From an uncultured archaeon (GTDB lineage: Archaea > Halobacteriota > Halobacteria > Halobacteriales > Haloferacaceae), in assembly GCA_937138675.1 (NCBI GenBank), contig CAKZPG010000084.1, positions 1-42,936 of the forward strand: a stretch of 42,936 nt of DNA, read 5' to 3'. The position numbers and the translations under genes were made by a program. Below, piece by piece: positions 26,440 to 34,322 of this stretch (its first letter is position 1; each line of letters starts with the position of its first letter). Under the pieces are notes generated by a model. The model worked only from the letters and a program-made list of their open reading frames with translations. It was not told where the DNA came from and did no database searches.

Positions 26440-27525
26440 ATGAAGGCTGTCGTCGTCCAACGCGGAGAGCGAAAACCGAGGGTTGTCGACCGCCCGCGTC
26501 CGGTCTCCGACCCGGGCGAGGCGCTGGTTCGGATTCTTCGGGTTGGGGTCGACGGGACCGACCGCGAGGTGATCCGCGGCGCCCATGGGGGGTTCCCAGC
26601 GGACGCCGACGAGATGGTGCTAGGTCATGAGGCGGTCGGGGTTGTCGTCGAACCGAACGATACCGACCTCGCGATGGGACAGGCGGTCGTCCCGACCGTC
26701 CGTTCCCCCACGACGGATGGCGACCGATCATGGTTCGACCGTGGCGAATCAGACATGGCTCCGTGGGACGCGGGGGACTTCCACGAGCGAGGGATCACCG
26801 GGGCAGACGGCTATATGGCGGAGTACGTCACCTGCCCGGCCAGGGCACTGGTTCCGATTCCAGACGACCAGGTCGCCGAGGGTTTTCTCGTCGAACCACT
26901 CTCTATCTCGGTGAAAGCACTCGAACAGGTATCGGCCGCGCGGTCTGCGTTCGACTGGCGTCCGGAGTCGGCTATCGTCCTCGGCAACGGCTCGCTCGGC
27001 CTACTGACCCTCGGTCTACTCAACGTGGGCGACCGGTTCGACCGGCTCTACTGCCTCGGTCGACGAGACAGGCCGGACCCGTCAATCGAGATAATCGAGG
27101 ATCTCGGGGCGACGTACGTCGACTCCCGGGAGACCCCGGTTGCGGCGCTCCCCGACAAGGTTGAGCCGATGGACTTGGTGTTCGAAGCGACGGGGTCCCC
27201 CAGACACGCCGTCGAGACGGTCGAGGCGCTGGCGGCGGGCGGCGTGGGGGCGCTCCTTGGCGTCCCCGAAGACGGGGAGATGGAAATCGACGCCGGACGC
27301 CTCCACCGCAAGATGGTACTCGACAACAAAGCGCTCGTGGGGTCGGTGAACTCGAACTCTGGACACCTCGCGACCGCGAGCGACCGGCTGGCCGACCTGC
27401 CCGAGTGGTTGGTCGAACGCGTGGTGACCGGCATCTATCCGCCCGAACGCTTAGACGCCGCCTTCGCCGACGACGATACGACTATCAAAACCGCGGTCGA
27501 ACTTGGAGAGTATGAAAAACGTTGA
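26440..27525 (+). CDS. gdh: Glucose 1-dehydrogenase, halophilic zinc type
   Basis: Oxidises glucose to gluconolactone with NAD(P)+, the first step of the haloarchaeal semiphosphorylative Entner-Doudoroff pathway. The 361-aa medium-chain dehydrogenase closely follows the Haloferax enzyme: ALVRILRVGVDGTDREVI (zinc ligand D38), VLGHEAVGVVV (H63, E64) and FLVEPLSI with E152 as a further zinc ligand. The Rossmann turn is VLGNGSLGLLTL, followed by LGRRDRPDPSIEIIEDLGATYVDSR, a basic NADP-accommodating region. DDTTIKTAVE closes the protein. The downstream gfcR gene starts within its last codons (14-nt overlap). Other sugar substrates are possible, but the match is strong. Confidence 0.92.
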   Translation: MKAVVVQRGERKPRVVDRPRPVSDPGEALVRILRVGVDGTDREVIRGAHGGFPADADEMVLGHEAVGVVVEPNDTDLAMGQAVVPTVRSPTTDGDRSWFDRGESDMAPWDAGDFHERGITGADGYMAEYVTCPARALVPIPDDQVAEGFLVEPLSISVKALEQVSAARSAFDWRPESAIVLGNGSLGLLTLGLLNVGDRFDRLYCLGRRDRPDPSIEIIEDLGATYVDSRETPVAALPDKVEPMDLVFEATGSPRHAVETVEALAAGGVGALLGVPEDGEMEIDAGRLHRKMVLDNKALVGSVNSNSGHLATASDRLADLPEWLVERVVTGIYPPERLDAAFADDDTTIKTAVELGEYEKR

Positions 27526-28156
27526 CGACCTGATCGCAAACGCAGGGGAGCTGGCCGGCCGTGGGCTGTCACGGGGAGAGATTGCGGACGAACTCAACGT
27601 CTCGCGGGAGACGGCGAGCTGGCTCGTTGAACGGAGCGATGCCGGCCGGGCCGCGCCGACGGAGCCTGCCCCCGAGACGTCGCCGGACGGGCCAGATGAT
27701 ATTCACGTCGATTGGTCGACGATCGGTCGGGACTCGGCCCGCCTCGGTCACGTCGCTGGGGCGATGGCGGACCTGCTCTCCAAGCAAGGCGAGGCGGTGG
27801 ACCTGAGCGTGGGTATCGAGAAGGCGGGGGTGCCGCTCGCTACTGCCGTTGCGCGCGCCTTGGACACCGACCTCGCGGCGTACGCGCCGGCGAAACACCA
27901 GTGGGAAGAGGGCGATATGGCCGACCTCGGCGGGTCGTTCTCGCGCAACTTCGCCGCCATCCGCGGGCGGGACTGCTACATCGTCGACGATACCATCACC
28001 TCGGGGACAACGATGCGCGAGACGGTCGAGGCTGTCCGTGCGGAAGGTGGGAACCCAGTCGCGTGTTGTGTCGTCGTCGACAAGCAGGGCGTCGACAGTA
28101 TCGACGGTGTACCGGTCTACTCGCTCATTACCGTCGTTCGTGTCGGTGAGGAGTGA
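27512..28156 (+). CDS. gfcR: Transcriptional regulator GfcR (HTH plus PRTase-like domain)
   Basis: GfcR is described in haloarchaea as an activator of glucose and fructose degradation genes. The 214-aa protein has an N-terminal HTH (residues 1-45; GLSRGEIADELNVSRETASWLVE), an acidic linker (46-65), and a type I phosphoribosyltransferase domain with the PRPP motif CYIVDDTITSGTT at 155-167, probably a ligand-sensing fold. The ATG at 27512 is chosen because it gives the conserved MKNVDDLI start; a TTG three codons earlier is unlikely. The gene overlaps the end of gdh by 14 nt, so regulator and pathway enzyme are co-transcribed. Confidence 0.92.
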   Translation: MKNVDDLIANAGELAGRGLSRGEIADELNVSRETASWLVERSDAGRAAPTEPAPETSPDGPDDIHVDWSTIGRDSARLGHVAGAMADLLSKQGEAVDLSVGIEKAGVPLATAVARALDTDLAAYAPAKHQWEEGDMADLGGSFSRNFAAIRGRDCYIVDDTITSGTTMRETVEAVRAEGGNPVACCVVVDKQGVDSIDGVPVYSLITVVRVGEE

Positions 28157-28202
28157 CGGGCGCGACGGAACCCATTTGAATCGCGGCCGCATACTGACAG
28201 CC

Positions 28203-28547
28203 GTGACCTTCGAACCCGGAACAGAGCTTGACGACGACGCGGTCGGCGACCGCGTCGACGAGGTAATCGCCGAGAACGACGTCGTGCTGTTTATGAAAGG
28301 GAACCCGCTGATGCCCCAGTGTGGCTACTCAGACCGCGCGGTAAACCTGATCGCCGACCACCGGGAAGAGTTCGAGACGGTCGACGTACTCCCAGCGCTC
28401 GACCGGTTCCGGGCGGCGCTCACCGAATACAGCGGGTGGGAGACTATCCCACAGACGTTCGTCGACGGGGAGTTTGTCGGGGGAAGCGACGTACTCGCCG
28501 AGCTGGAGGAGCGCGGCGAACTTGCCGATACGCTCCGCGCCGACTGA
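28203..28547 (+). CDS. Monothiol glutaredoxin-like protein
   Basis: 114-aa Grx4-type protein. The segment VVLFMKGNPLMPQCGYSDRAV holds the family Lys (K32) and the single cysteine of the CGYS site (C40), where most monothiol glutaredoxins have CGFS. GWETIPQTFVDGEFVGGSDVL carries the cis-Pro and the glutathione-loop GGxD. Family members carry or transfer Fe-S clusters; haloarchaea use gamma-glutamylcysteine instead of glutathione, so the natural thiol partner may differ. GTG at 28203 is used as start, with an AT-rich box, ccatttgaatc, about 27 nt upstream. Confidence 0.88.
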   Translation: MTFEPGTELDDDAVGDRVDEVIAENDVVLFMKGNPLMPQCGYSDRAVNLIADHREEFETVDVLPALDRFRAALTEYSGWETIPQTFVDGEFVGGSDVLAELEERGELADTLRAD

Positions 28548-28631
28548 TCGGCCACGATAGTAGCCCTCATAAGCCAGCATCCCCTATCATTGGGTGAGAC
28601 AGCAAGCGACTCGCCGCGCCCCATTCAACAT

Positions 28632-29189
28632 ATGTCAGGAACCGTCTATCGACTCCACTCGACGCTCGAACTCCCGCTAGAAGACGTACAGGACTACCTC
28701 GGCAGCGACCCCGACCTCCCGCCGGAGATAGAGTCGATTAACGTCACGCGCCGGAACAACACACTGATCGTGAAGTCTATCGCCCGTGACGACGATCTCT
28801 CGAAATACACGCCGACGGCACAGCTCAAAGCCAGCGTCGCGGAGAACCGGGTGTACGAAGAGGAGCCGCCGCGCAACGGCGGTCCGTGGATGGAGGAAGA
28901 AGAGGAGATCCCATCCGAACTTGTCGAGTTCGCCTGCTTCAAAGGGGACCGCGAGACCGTCCTCCAGAACTCCGCGCTCCAGTATCCAATGTTCCTTGTT
29001 CTCCTCGAGATCGCGAAGCGCTCCGAGAAGGGCACACTCACCGCAATCACCGAGGAAGAGGGCGACCTCGTCGCCACTCGCATCGTCGAGGGCGAGCCAC
29101 GACCGGCGAGCGTCGAAGTTGTAGAGAACCCCGCAGCCAACGAAAACACCGCGGTGAACTGGCGCGACAACAAGTTCATCTCGGACTGA
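28632..29189 (+). CDS. Conserved haloarchaeal protein of unknown function
   Basis: 185 aa, strongly acidic. I recognise the general look of a haloarchaea-only family but cannot give a function. The N-terminal half looks like one small alpha/beta domain (TVYRLHSTLELPLEDVQDYL, then INVTRRNNTLIVKSIA). An acidic run with four consecutive Glu residues sits near residue 95. The second half has a helix-rich part (ELVEFACFKGDRETVLQNS, then MFLVLLEIAKRSEKG) and a C-terminus ending NKFISD. No membrane segment or signal peptide. One cysteine only. The ATG at 28632 gives MSGTVYRLHSTLELP; an upstream frame extension has no support. It sits between glutaredoxin and the CysD-like gene. Confidence 0.8.
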   Translation: MSGTVYRLHSTLELPLEDVQDYLGSDPDLPPEIESINVTRRNNTLIVKSIARDDDLSKYTPTAQLKASVAENRVYEEEPPRNGGPWMEEEEEIPSELVEFACFKGDRETVLQNSALQYPMFLVLLEIAKRSEKGTLTAITEEEGDLVATRIVEGEPRPASVEVVENPAANENTAVNWRDNKFISD

Positions 29190-29324
29190 CGGACCCATCC
29201 TCAGCCTCTCAATCACCACGCCGTCCAGCATTAGCCCAGCCTCAACCCCGGCTACCACGAACTAGCCCGTGGACTCGCCCGAGAAGCGTGTGGTCAGTCC
29301 CCACCCCCTCTGGATCCCACAAAC

Positions 29325-29330
29325 ATCTTA
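29325..29330 (+). promoter_or_regulatory. Candidate TATA element for the CysD-like gene
   Basis: atctta lies about 28 nt before the ATG at 29356, leaderless spacing, in a 166-bp gap otherwise without clear structure. Confidence 0.4.
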
Positions 29331-29355
29331 GGTTCACATTACATCTCATTAGACG

Positions 29356-30324
29356 ATGACGCGGTTCCCTGATTATCTTACTGTCGACTACACAGACGGC
29401 AAAGGCGAATCGCCCGACGACTATGAGACACTGCCATCGAAGATGGAGAAGGCAGTCGAGGTGACTCAGACTGCGCTGGAGGAGTACGAGAACCCGGCAG
29501 TGATGTGGACGGGCGGGAAAGACTCCACCCTCACGCTCTATTTCGTCCAGCAGGTGGCCGACCAGTACGGCCACGACTTGCCGCCCGCCGTCTTCATCGA
29601 TCATTACCAGCATTTCGACGAACTGATGAACTTTGTCGGGCGCTGGGCCGACGAGTGGGATCTGGAAGTCATCTACGCCCGCAACAACGACGTCGGGAGC
29701 TACGTCGACGAACACAGCCTTGAACCGGGCGACGACATCCCGGTAGACGCGCTCTCCGAACACAACCAGCACCACATTCGGTCGATTCTTGAGTACGAGG
29801 AGGAGACGTTCCCGTTCCTGCTCGACACCTACGTCGGCAACCACCTGTTGAAGACTGTGGCGCTCAACGGCGCTCTTGAGGCGTACGACATCGACGGGGT
29901 CATTTCGGGCGTCCGATGGGACGAACAGGAGGCCCGGGCCGACGAGACGTTCTTTTCCCCGCGCCACGACCCCGACATCTACCCGCCTCACGACCGTGCC
30001 CAAGCCATTCTCCAATTTGAAGAGGCGGACGTCTGGGACGCGTTCTGGTACTACCTCGTCCCGGACACTGTCGATGGGTTTCCGGAGGAGGGCTACGTAC
30101 CCCAGAGCTACGACGACCTGCCGGACGGCCTCACCCACGAGGATATCCCAATCTCGCCGAAGTACTTCGAAGGCTTCCGGTCCCTGGGGAGCGAGGTGTC
30201 CACCGAGAAGTCTGATCAAGACCCGGCGTGGCTTCAGGATCTTGAGAACACGACCGAGCGCGCGGGTCGTGCCCAAGACAAAGAGGACCTGATGGAGCGG
30301 CTTCGCGACCTCGGTTATATGTAG
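29356..30324 (+). CDS. CysD/CysH-like PP-loop (PAPS reductase domain) protein
   Basis: 322 aa. The PP-loop WTGGKDSTLTL is at 51-61, so it binds ATP in the adenylyl-transfer mode of the PAPS reductase/ATP sulfurylase superfamily. Residues 185-203 (GVRWDEQEARADETFFSPR) match the second ATP sulfurylase small-subunit (CysD) landmark, followed by a domain-closing segment with ILQFEEADVWDAFWYYL. I find no cysteine in the protein, so thiol-dependent PAPS/APS reduction as in CysH is excluded. No CysN GTPase partner is nearby. A nucleotide-transfer or tRNA/sulfur role is open. The protein is conserved in haloarchaea as far as I can judge; the start is the first ATG, with a leaderless-type promoter. 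Confidence 0.85.
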   Translation: MTRFPDYLTVDYTDGKGESPDDYETLPSKMEKAVEVTQTALEEYENPAVMWTGGKDSTLTLYFVQQVADQYGHDLPPAVFIDHYQHFDELMNFVGRWADEWDLEVIYARNNDVGSYVDEHSLEPGDDIPVDALSEHNQHHIRSILEYEEETFPFLLDTYVGNHLLKTVALNGALEAYDIDGVISGVRWDEQEARADETFFSPRHDPDIYPPHDRAQAILQFEEADVWDAFWYYLVPDTVDGFPEEGYVPQSYDDLPDGLTHEDIPISPKYFEGFRSLGSEVSTEKSDQDPAWLQDLENTTERAGRAQDKEDLMERLRDLGYM

Positions 30325-30679
30325 CGCGAGAAACGAACCTGCGGCTCTACTCGTCAGATCACGCCCCACCGGGTCGAAATATGAAACATCATCGAGAACA
30401 CTCTCATTTGCGCTTCTGTGTTTTCCGGGCGCCGTGAGAATGACGCGGTTGCGGCGCTTCTCACCGATGTGGGCATCTCGCTGCCCGCAAGCTGTCTGTG
30501 TCTAGACGAACGGCAAGAGCAACATCGCCACGATGACAGACGCCGCCCTCGGTGAGGCAGACCTGCGGGCCGGCCGGTACACCCCCGCATGTCTTGTCAA
30601 CCCGCGCGAGCGGGGACCGGTCGGCGGCCGGCTAAGCTGGCGAGGTAGCGTTTTGCACCGGCGGCCCTTCCACTCAGTT
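30325..30679. other. 355-bp intergenic stretch without a supported gene
   Basis: No tRNA, inverted repeat of note or convincing ORF is seen. The possible frames have shadow-like, Arg/Ser-rich translations with no family resemblance. The middle (30360-30430) is somewhat AT-richer than the neighbours. A gcgttttgc box at about 30650 sits 27 nt before the NRDE gene start and may be its TATA element. Confidence 0.5.
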
Positions 30680-31444
30680 GTGTGTACTCTCGCCGTGGCG
30701 TGGCAGGCGTTGCCGGAGGCGCCTGTGGCCGTTGCCGCAAACCGTGACGAGCAGCTTGACAGACCCTCAGAAGGCCCTACACGTCGGAAATACGGCAGTA
30801 CCATCGCCATCGCCCCGCAGGACGCCCGCGTCGGCGGGACGTGGGCGGGCTACAACGAACACGGCCTGTTCGTCGGCATCACGAACCGCTGGGGAGCCGG
30901 TCTCAGGAGCGAGCGCTCACGCGGCCTGCTGGTGGCCGATATCCTCGCCGAGGCCACGGTACGAGCGGCTCGTGAGACGGTCGAACGGTCCGTGGAGCGC
31001 CACGGGTACGCCGGCTTCCAACTCATCGTCGCCGACGCCGAGACAGCAGTCCTGTTTGAGTGGGACGGCGACCTATATGTCCGCGGCCTCACGCCGGGCG
31101 TCACTGTCGTCGTGAACGTCGGCGCGGCGCTCCCGGACGGCGACACGCTGGCGCCAGGAGAGCCTTCTGCAGGCCGAGTGACCGAGGCACGCCGGTCGGA
31201 GCAGGCGACCGCTGCGCGTCAACTCCGTGAGCGGCTCGCACCACGATCCGACGAGCGGGTAGGCGCGTGGCTGGATCGGTCGGGTGTCGCCCTCGGCGAG
31301 CACGAGAACGGCGTCTGCGTCCACGGCGACGGCTTCGGCACCCGGTCGTCCTCGTTGCTGGCGCTCGGCGACCGGCGCGAGTACCATTTCGCCTCGGGAC
31401 CGCCGTGCGAGACTCCATATAGTGAGGTGGACGAACAGGTTTAA
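30680..31444 (+). CDS. NRDE/TANGO2-family protein
   Basis: 254 aa with the family N-terminus MCTLAVAW and the naming motif ANRDE at residues 20-24. Cys2 directly after the start would be the N-terminal nucleophile after Met removal, as in Ntn-hydrolase-like members. Further landmarks: GGTWAGYNEHGLFVGITNR and GYAGFQLIVADAETAVLFEWDG. TANGO2 proteins in eukaryotes are linked to heme or lipid handling; archaeal function is unknown. GTG at 30680 is chosen because it places Cys at position 2; a GTG/ATG start about 50 codons upstream gives a non-family leader. Followed by a small winged-helix gene. Confidence 0.87.
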   Translation: MCTLAVAWQALPEAPVAVAANRDEQLDRPSEGPTRRKYGSTIAIAPQDARVGGTWAGYNEHGLFVGITNRWGAGLRSERSRGLLVADILAEATVRAARETVERSVERHGYAGFQLIVADAETAVLFEWDGDLYVRGLTPGVTVVVNVGAALPDGDTLAPGEPSAGRVTEARRSEQATAARQLRERLAPRSDERVGAWLDRSGVALGEHENGVCVHGDGFGTRSSSLLALGDRREYHFASGPPCETPYSEVDEQV

Positions 31445-31507
31445 CCGAACCGGTGGGCTACCAGCGTTTGTGATCGGAGCTAGTCCACCTGTCGGGAGGC
31501 CAGACCG

Positions 31508-31861
31508 ATGAGTGCGACGGAGGCGGAGGCCGACCTCTCGGAGGAAGAGTACGCGGCACTTGAGCTGGTACGCGAGACCGGTGGCCTCCATCAGAGCGAC
31601 CTCTGGAAGGAACTTGGCGTCTCCTCGCGGCAGGGGAGTCGCATCGCGGAGTCGCTGACGGAGTTCGGTCTCGTCAAGCGATCCGAGGCCGTCTACAAGG
31701 GCCACACTACCTACTTTATTGAGCCAGCGGCCCGCGACCTGGAATTCTCGCTGTTGATGGCCAGCGACATGCTCAGTCCGTTTATCGGTGAGGAGGAGAT
31801 AGACCCCAACAGCGATGCATTCTCGCAGTGGCTGATGAACCTCGCCTACGAGGACTACTGA
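31508..31861 (+). CDS. Small winged-helix DNA-binding protein
   Basis: 117 aa. An MarR/Lrp-like winged helix is visible: EEEYAALELVRETGGLHQSDLWKELGVSSRQGSRIAESLTEFGLVKRSEAVYKGHTTYFI (about 13-75). The C-terminal 40 residues are a helical tail with LLMASDMLSPFIGEEEIDPNS and a Trp/Tyr-containing end, absent from simple HTH domains and possibly used for dimerisation. The pattern is familiar from haloarchaeal HTH regulators. It lies 63 bp after the NRDE gene on the same strand, and is convergent with the FAD oxidase gene. Target unknown. Confidence 0.82.
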   Translation: MSATEAEADLSEEEYAALELVRETGGLHQSDLWKELGVSSRQGSRIAESLTEFGLVKRSEAVYKGHTTYFIEPAARDLEFSLLMASDMLSPFIGEEEIDPNSDAFSQWLMNLAYEDY

Positions 31862-31927
31862 GCGCCTCGCCCCTGTCCAACGGGGCCGAGTTGACTGAGT
31901 CGTGCAAGCGTCTCGTTGTTAATGGGC

Positions 31928-33322
31928 TTACCGCTCGGCGTCGCCGGGCACGGGAAGTCCACTCCTCGGATTGAGTGTCCCGTTCGGGTCAAGTGCCTGC
32001 TTGACCGCCTGCATCGCCCTGACAGTAGCCGCGCCGTGTTCTCGCTTCATGTAGCCGCGCTTCCCGAGGCCGACGCCGTGTTCGCCCGTCGATGTTCCCT
32101 TCAGTTCCAACGCCCGCTCAACAATTCGGTCGCTTGCCTCCTTGCCACGCGCCACCTCGTCTGGGTCGTCCGGGTCGACCAGCACCGCGTAGTGGACGTT
32201 TCCGTCACCCGCGTGTCCAAACGCGGGCACGTCAAATCCGTGATCCGCGCCGATTGACTGGATCGACCGCACCATCTCCGGGAATGACCCGATAGGGACT
32301 GTCACATCGCCGACGGTGAGCGGCGTCCGCGACTCGTCCCATGCCTTGATTGCGTCGGCAGCCTGTCTACGCGCGGCCCAGATACGTTCCATCTCGTCGG
32401 GATCGTTCGCAAGCTCGACTCGCCCGCCGGCGTCTTCAAGTGCCGTCACGCACCGCTGTGCCTCGGCGTCGGCGCTCATCTTGCTACCGGCATGAATCTC
32501 GACGAACACCGAGGGGTCGGGCGCTACATCCGTGTCGACGTAGGCCGAGACAATCCGTGCGGTGAGCGGGTCGACGAGTTCGAGCGTCGCCACGTCTATT
32601 CCTGCCCGGACGACCTGCGAGACGGCCGCTGCGGCGTCATCGAGCGTCTCGAACGTCGCTTTGCCCGCGCGTCGAGCGGGTGGTTCGGGTGCGAGCGCCA
32701 GCGTCACCCGGGTCACGATGCCGAGGGTGCCCTCGCTCCCGACGAGCAACGAGGTGAGGTCGTAGCCGCTCGAACTCTTCCGGGCGCGCGAACCAGTCTC
32801 GACAACCGTGCCGTCGGCGAGGACTGCTTCCAAATCGAGCACCCAATCGCCGACCTCGCCATATTTCACTGTTCGCGTTCCGCTCGCGCTTGTCGCCACC
32901 ATCCCCCCGATAGTCGAAAACACCGCCGACTGCGGGAATGGCGGACAGATCAATCCGTGATCGGCTGCCGCAGCCTCCAAGTCGCTGCCGACAGCGCCCG
33001 CGCCGGCGTCGATCTGGAGGTCATCGGGGCGGACCGGGCCGACTGTGTCCAGCCGCGATGTATCGAGGGTTACGCCGCCCTCGGTAGCCAGTGCCCCGCC
33101 CTCGATACCAGAGCCGGCGGCGTACGGCGTCACAAGGATGTCACGATCGTCGCAGGCCGCGAGAACACGTGAGACGTCATCGGTCGACTCAGCCCAGACG
33201 ACTGCGTCGGGGTCACCGCCGGACCGACCCCAGTCTTCAGTGTACTCGTCGCGGTCGGCGCAGGCGACCGACCACTGCGCCGGCGGGAGGAGGTCGGCGA
33301 GGAAGTCAAGATCGTGAGTCAT
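31928..33322 (-). CDS. FAD-linked oxidase of the GlcD / D-lactate dehydrogenase family
   Basis: 464-aa 2-hydroxyacid dehydrogenase. The FAD_binding_4 (PCMH) part covers about 35-215: PYAAGSGIEGGALA, GGMVATSASGTRTVKYGEVGDWV, SGYDLTSLLVGSEGTLGIVT. The C-terminal FAD-oxidase domain has the metal/substrate histidines of the family in PAFGHAGDGNVHYAVLVD and GEHGVGLGKRGYM. Substrate may be D-lactate or glycolate; electrons probably go to the quinone pool. No Cys-rich partner (GlcF) nearby. ATG at 33320-33322 is preferred: a TATA-like box (33381-33388) would place the transcript start downstream of the alternative GTG at 33376. Follows psmA by 133 bp. Confidence 0.9.
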   Translation of the reverse strand: MTHDLDFLADLLPPAQWSVACADRDEYTEDWGRSGGDPDAVVWAESTDDVSRVLAACDDRDILVTPYAAGSGIEGGALATEGGVTLDTSRLDTVGPVRPDDLQIDAGAGAVGSDLEAAAADHGLICPPFPQSAVFSTIGGMVATSASGTRTVKYGEVGDWVLDLEAVLADGTVVETGSRARKSSSGYDLTSLLVGSEGTLGIVTRVTLALAPEPPARRAGKATFETLDDAAAAVSQVVRAGIDVATLELVDPLTARIVSAYVDTDVAPDPSVFVEIHAGSKMSADAEAQRCVTALEDAGGRVELANDPDEMERIWAARRQAADAIKAWDESRTPLTVGDVTVPIGSFPEMVRSIQSIGADHGFDVPAFGHAGDGNVHYAVLVDPDDPDEVARGKEASDRIVERALELKGTSTGEHGVGLGKRGYMKREHGAATVRAMQAVKQALDPNGTLNPRSGLPVPGDAER

Positions 33323-33380
33323 GAGAAGATCTCCGGCAGGCGACGAACGAGTGCGCTCACGATCGCCTCCCGACACCGGA

Positions 33381-33388
33381 GATAAGAG
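33381..33388 (-). promoter_or_regulatory. Candidate TATA element for the FAD oxidase gene
   Basis: Minus strand CTCTTATC, about 60 nt upstream of the ATG. It argues against the upstream GTG start at 33376 because transcription would begin inside the added leader. Confidence 0.35.
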
Positions 33389-33429
33389 TCGAGCGAAATA
33401 GCAGTGTCACACATAAACATGATGGGGCG

Positions 33430-33445
33430 AGAACAAAAAGATCGC
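33430..33445 (-). terminator. Candidate T-rich terminator after psmA
   Basis: The minus strand carries a run of five T (33435-33439) about 17 nt after the psmA stop, matching simple archaeal T-run termination. Weak but well placed. Confidence 0.35.
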
Positions 33446-33455
33446 GCCGCAGGAG

Positions 33456-34211
33456 CTACTCGGCTGTCTCGTCCTCGTCGGACGCCTCGAGTCCAGCCTC
33501 GGAGATGTACGATGTCACTTCCTCGCGAGAGAGCTGTCGGTACCGCTCGTCCTCGACGTCGACGGTCGCCACGTCAGCGCCCTCCGCAGTGAGGCCATCC
33601 TCGTTCGCGGCGTCGATAGCCCGGAGCGCAAGGTCGATGCCACCCGCGAGGTCGATGTCTTCCGTGTATTCCTCCTCCAGATAGTCCTGAAGATCGGCGC
33701 GATCGGCACCGATAGAGACTGCCTTCCACTCGTAGGGCGTGCCGGACGGGTCGGTCTCGTAAAGTCGAGGTTCGCCGTCTTCGATGCCGCCGAGGAGGAG
33801 TGCGACCCCGAATGGCCGGGCTCCGCCGACCTGCGTGTACTGCTGGATGTGGTCGGTGACAGCCTTCGTTAACGTCTCAATACCGATGGGCTCGCCGTAA
33901 CGCAATCGGTTGATCTGCGCTTGCCGGCGCGCAAAGTCGATGAGTTGTCGCGCGTCGGCAACGTGACCCGCGCTGGCGATACCAACGTGGTCATCTGCCT
34001 TATGAATCTTCTCGACGCTGGTGGGCTCCATCAGCGGCGACCGCTGGCGCTTGTCCGCGGCGAGGACGACCCCGCCTTCGGTGCGAACGCCGACACTCGC
34101 GGTCCCTCGCTTGACGGCCTCACGGGCGTACTCAACTTGGTAGAGTCGCCCGTCCGGCGAGAAGATTGTGATCCCGCGGTCGTAGGCCTGCTGTTGGGCT
34201 TGTCCCTGCAT
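33456..34211 (-). CDS. psmA: Proteasome subunit alpha
   Basis: Alpha-type 20S proteasome subunit (251 aa), forming the outer gate rings. N-terminal signature YDRGITIFSPDGRLYQVEYAREAVKRGTASVGV (about 10-42) is the PS00388-type alpha motif; DKRQRSPLMEPTSVEKIHKADDHVGIASAGHVADARQLI follows. No Thr1 nucleophile, as expected of alpha. The C-terminal tail is acidic, ending EASDEDETAE, common in haloarchaeal PsmA. Preceded by rnp3-rnp2, in keeping with the archaeal exosome/proteasome/RNase P gene neighbourhood. A GAAAGGTATT box at about 34300 on this strand may give it a separate promoter. Confidence 0.97.
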   Translation of the reverse strand: MQGQAQQQAYDRGITIFSPDGRLYQVEYAREAVKRGTASVGVRTEGGVVLAADKRQRSPLMEPTSVEKIHKADDHVGIASAGHVADARQLIDFARRQAQINRLRYGEPIGIETLTKAVTDHIQQYTQVGGARPFGVALLLGGIEDGEPRLYETDPSGTPYEWKAVSIGADRADLQDYLEEEYTEDIDLAGGIDLALRAIDAANEDGLTAEGADVATVDVEDERYRQLSREEVTSYISEAGLEASDEDETAE

Positions 34212-34298
34212 AATGTGGTGCGTGAAGACGGGTCGGGCCAGTCCGGCAAAGGTTGCAGGACTGGCGATCCGTTCTTGTGTGGATCTGGTCGGGCTGGT

Positions 34299-34310
34299 GA
34301 AATACCTTTC
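34299..34310 (-). promoter_or_regulatory. Candidate promoter element for psmA
   Basis: The minus strand reads GAAAGGTATT in the 111-bp gap between rnp2 and psmA. The leader would be about 65 nt. It could permit psmA expression apart from the RNase P genes. Confidence 0.35.
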
Positions 34311-34322
34311 TTGTCCGTCCGC

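Noticed and set aside
30354-30590. Minus-strand ORF of 78 codons in the 355-bp gap
   Set aside because: Arg/Ser/Cys-rich translation typical of shadow frames in GC-rich DNA, no promoter, no acidic halophilic composition.
30533-30679. In-frame upstream extension of the NRDE gene
   Set aside because: The added 49 residues are not family-like, and Cys must be at position 2, which GTG 30680 provides.
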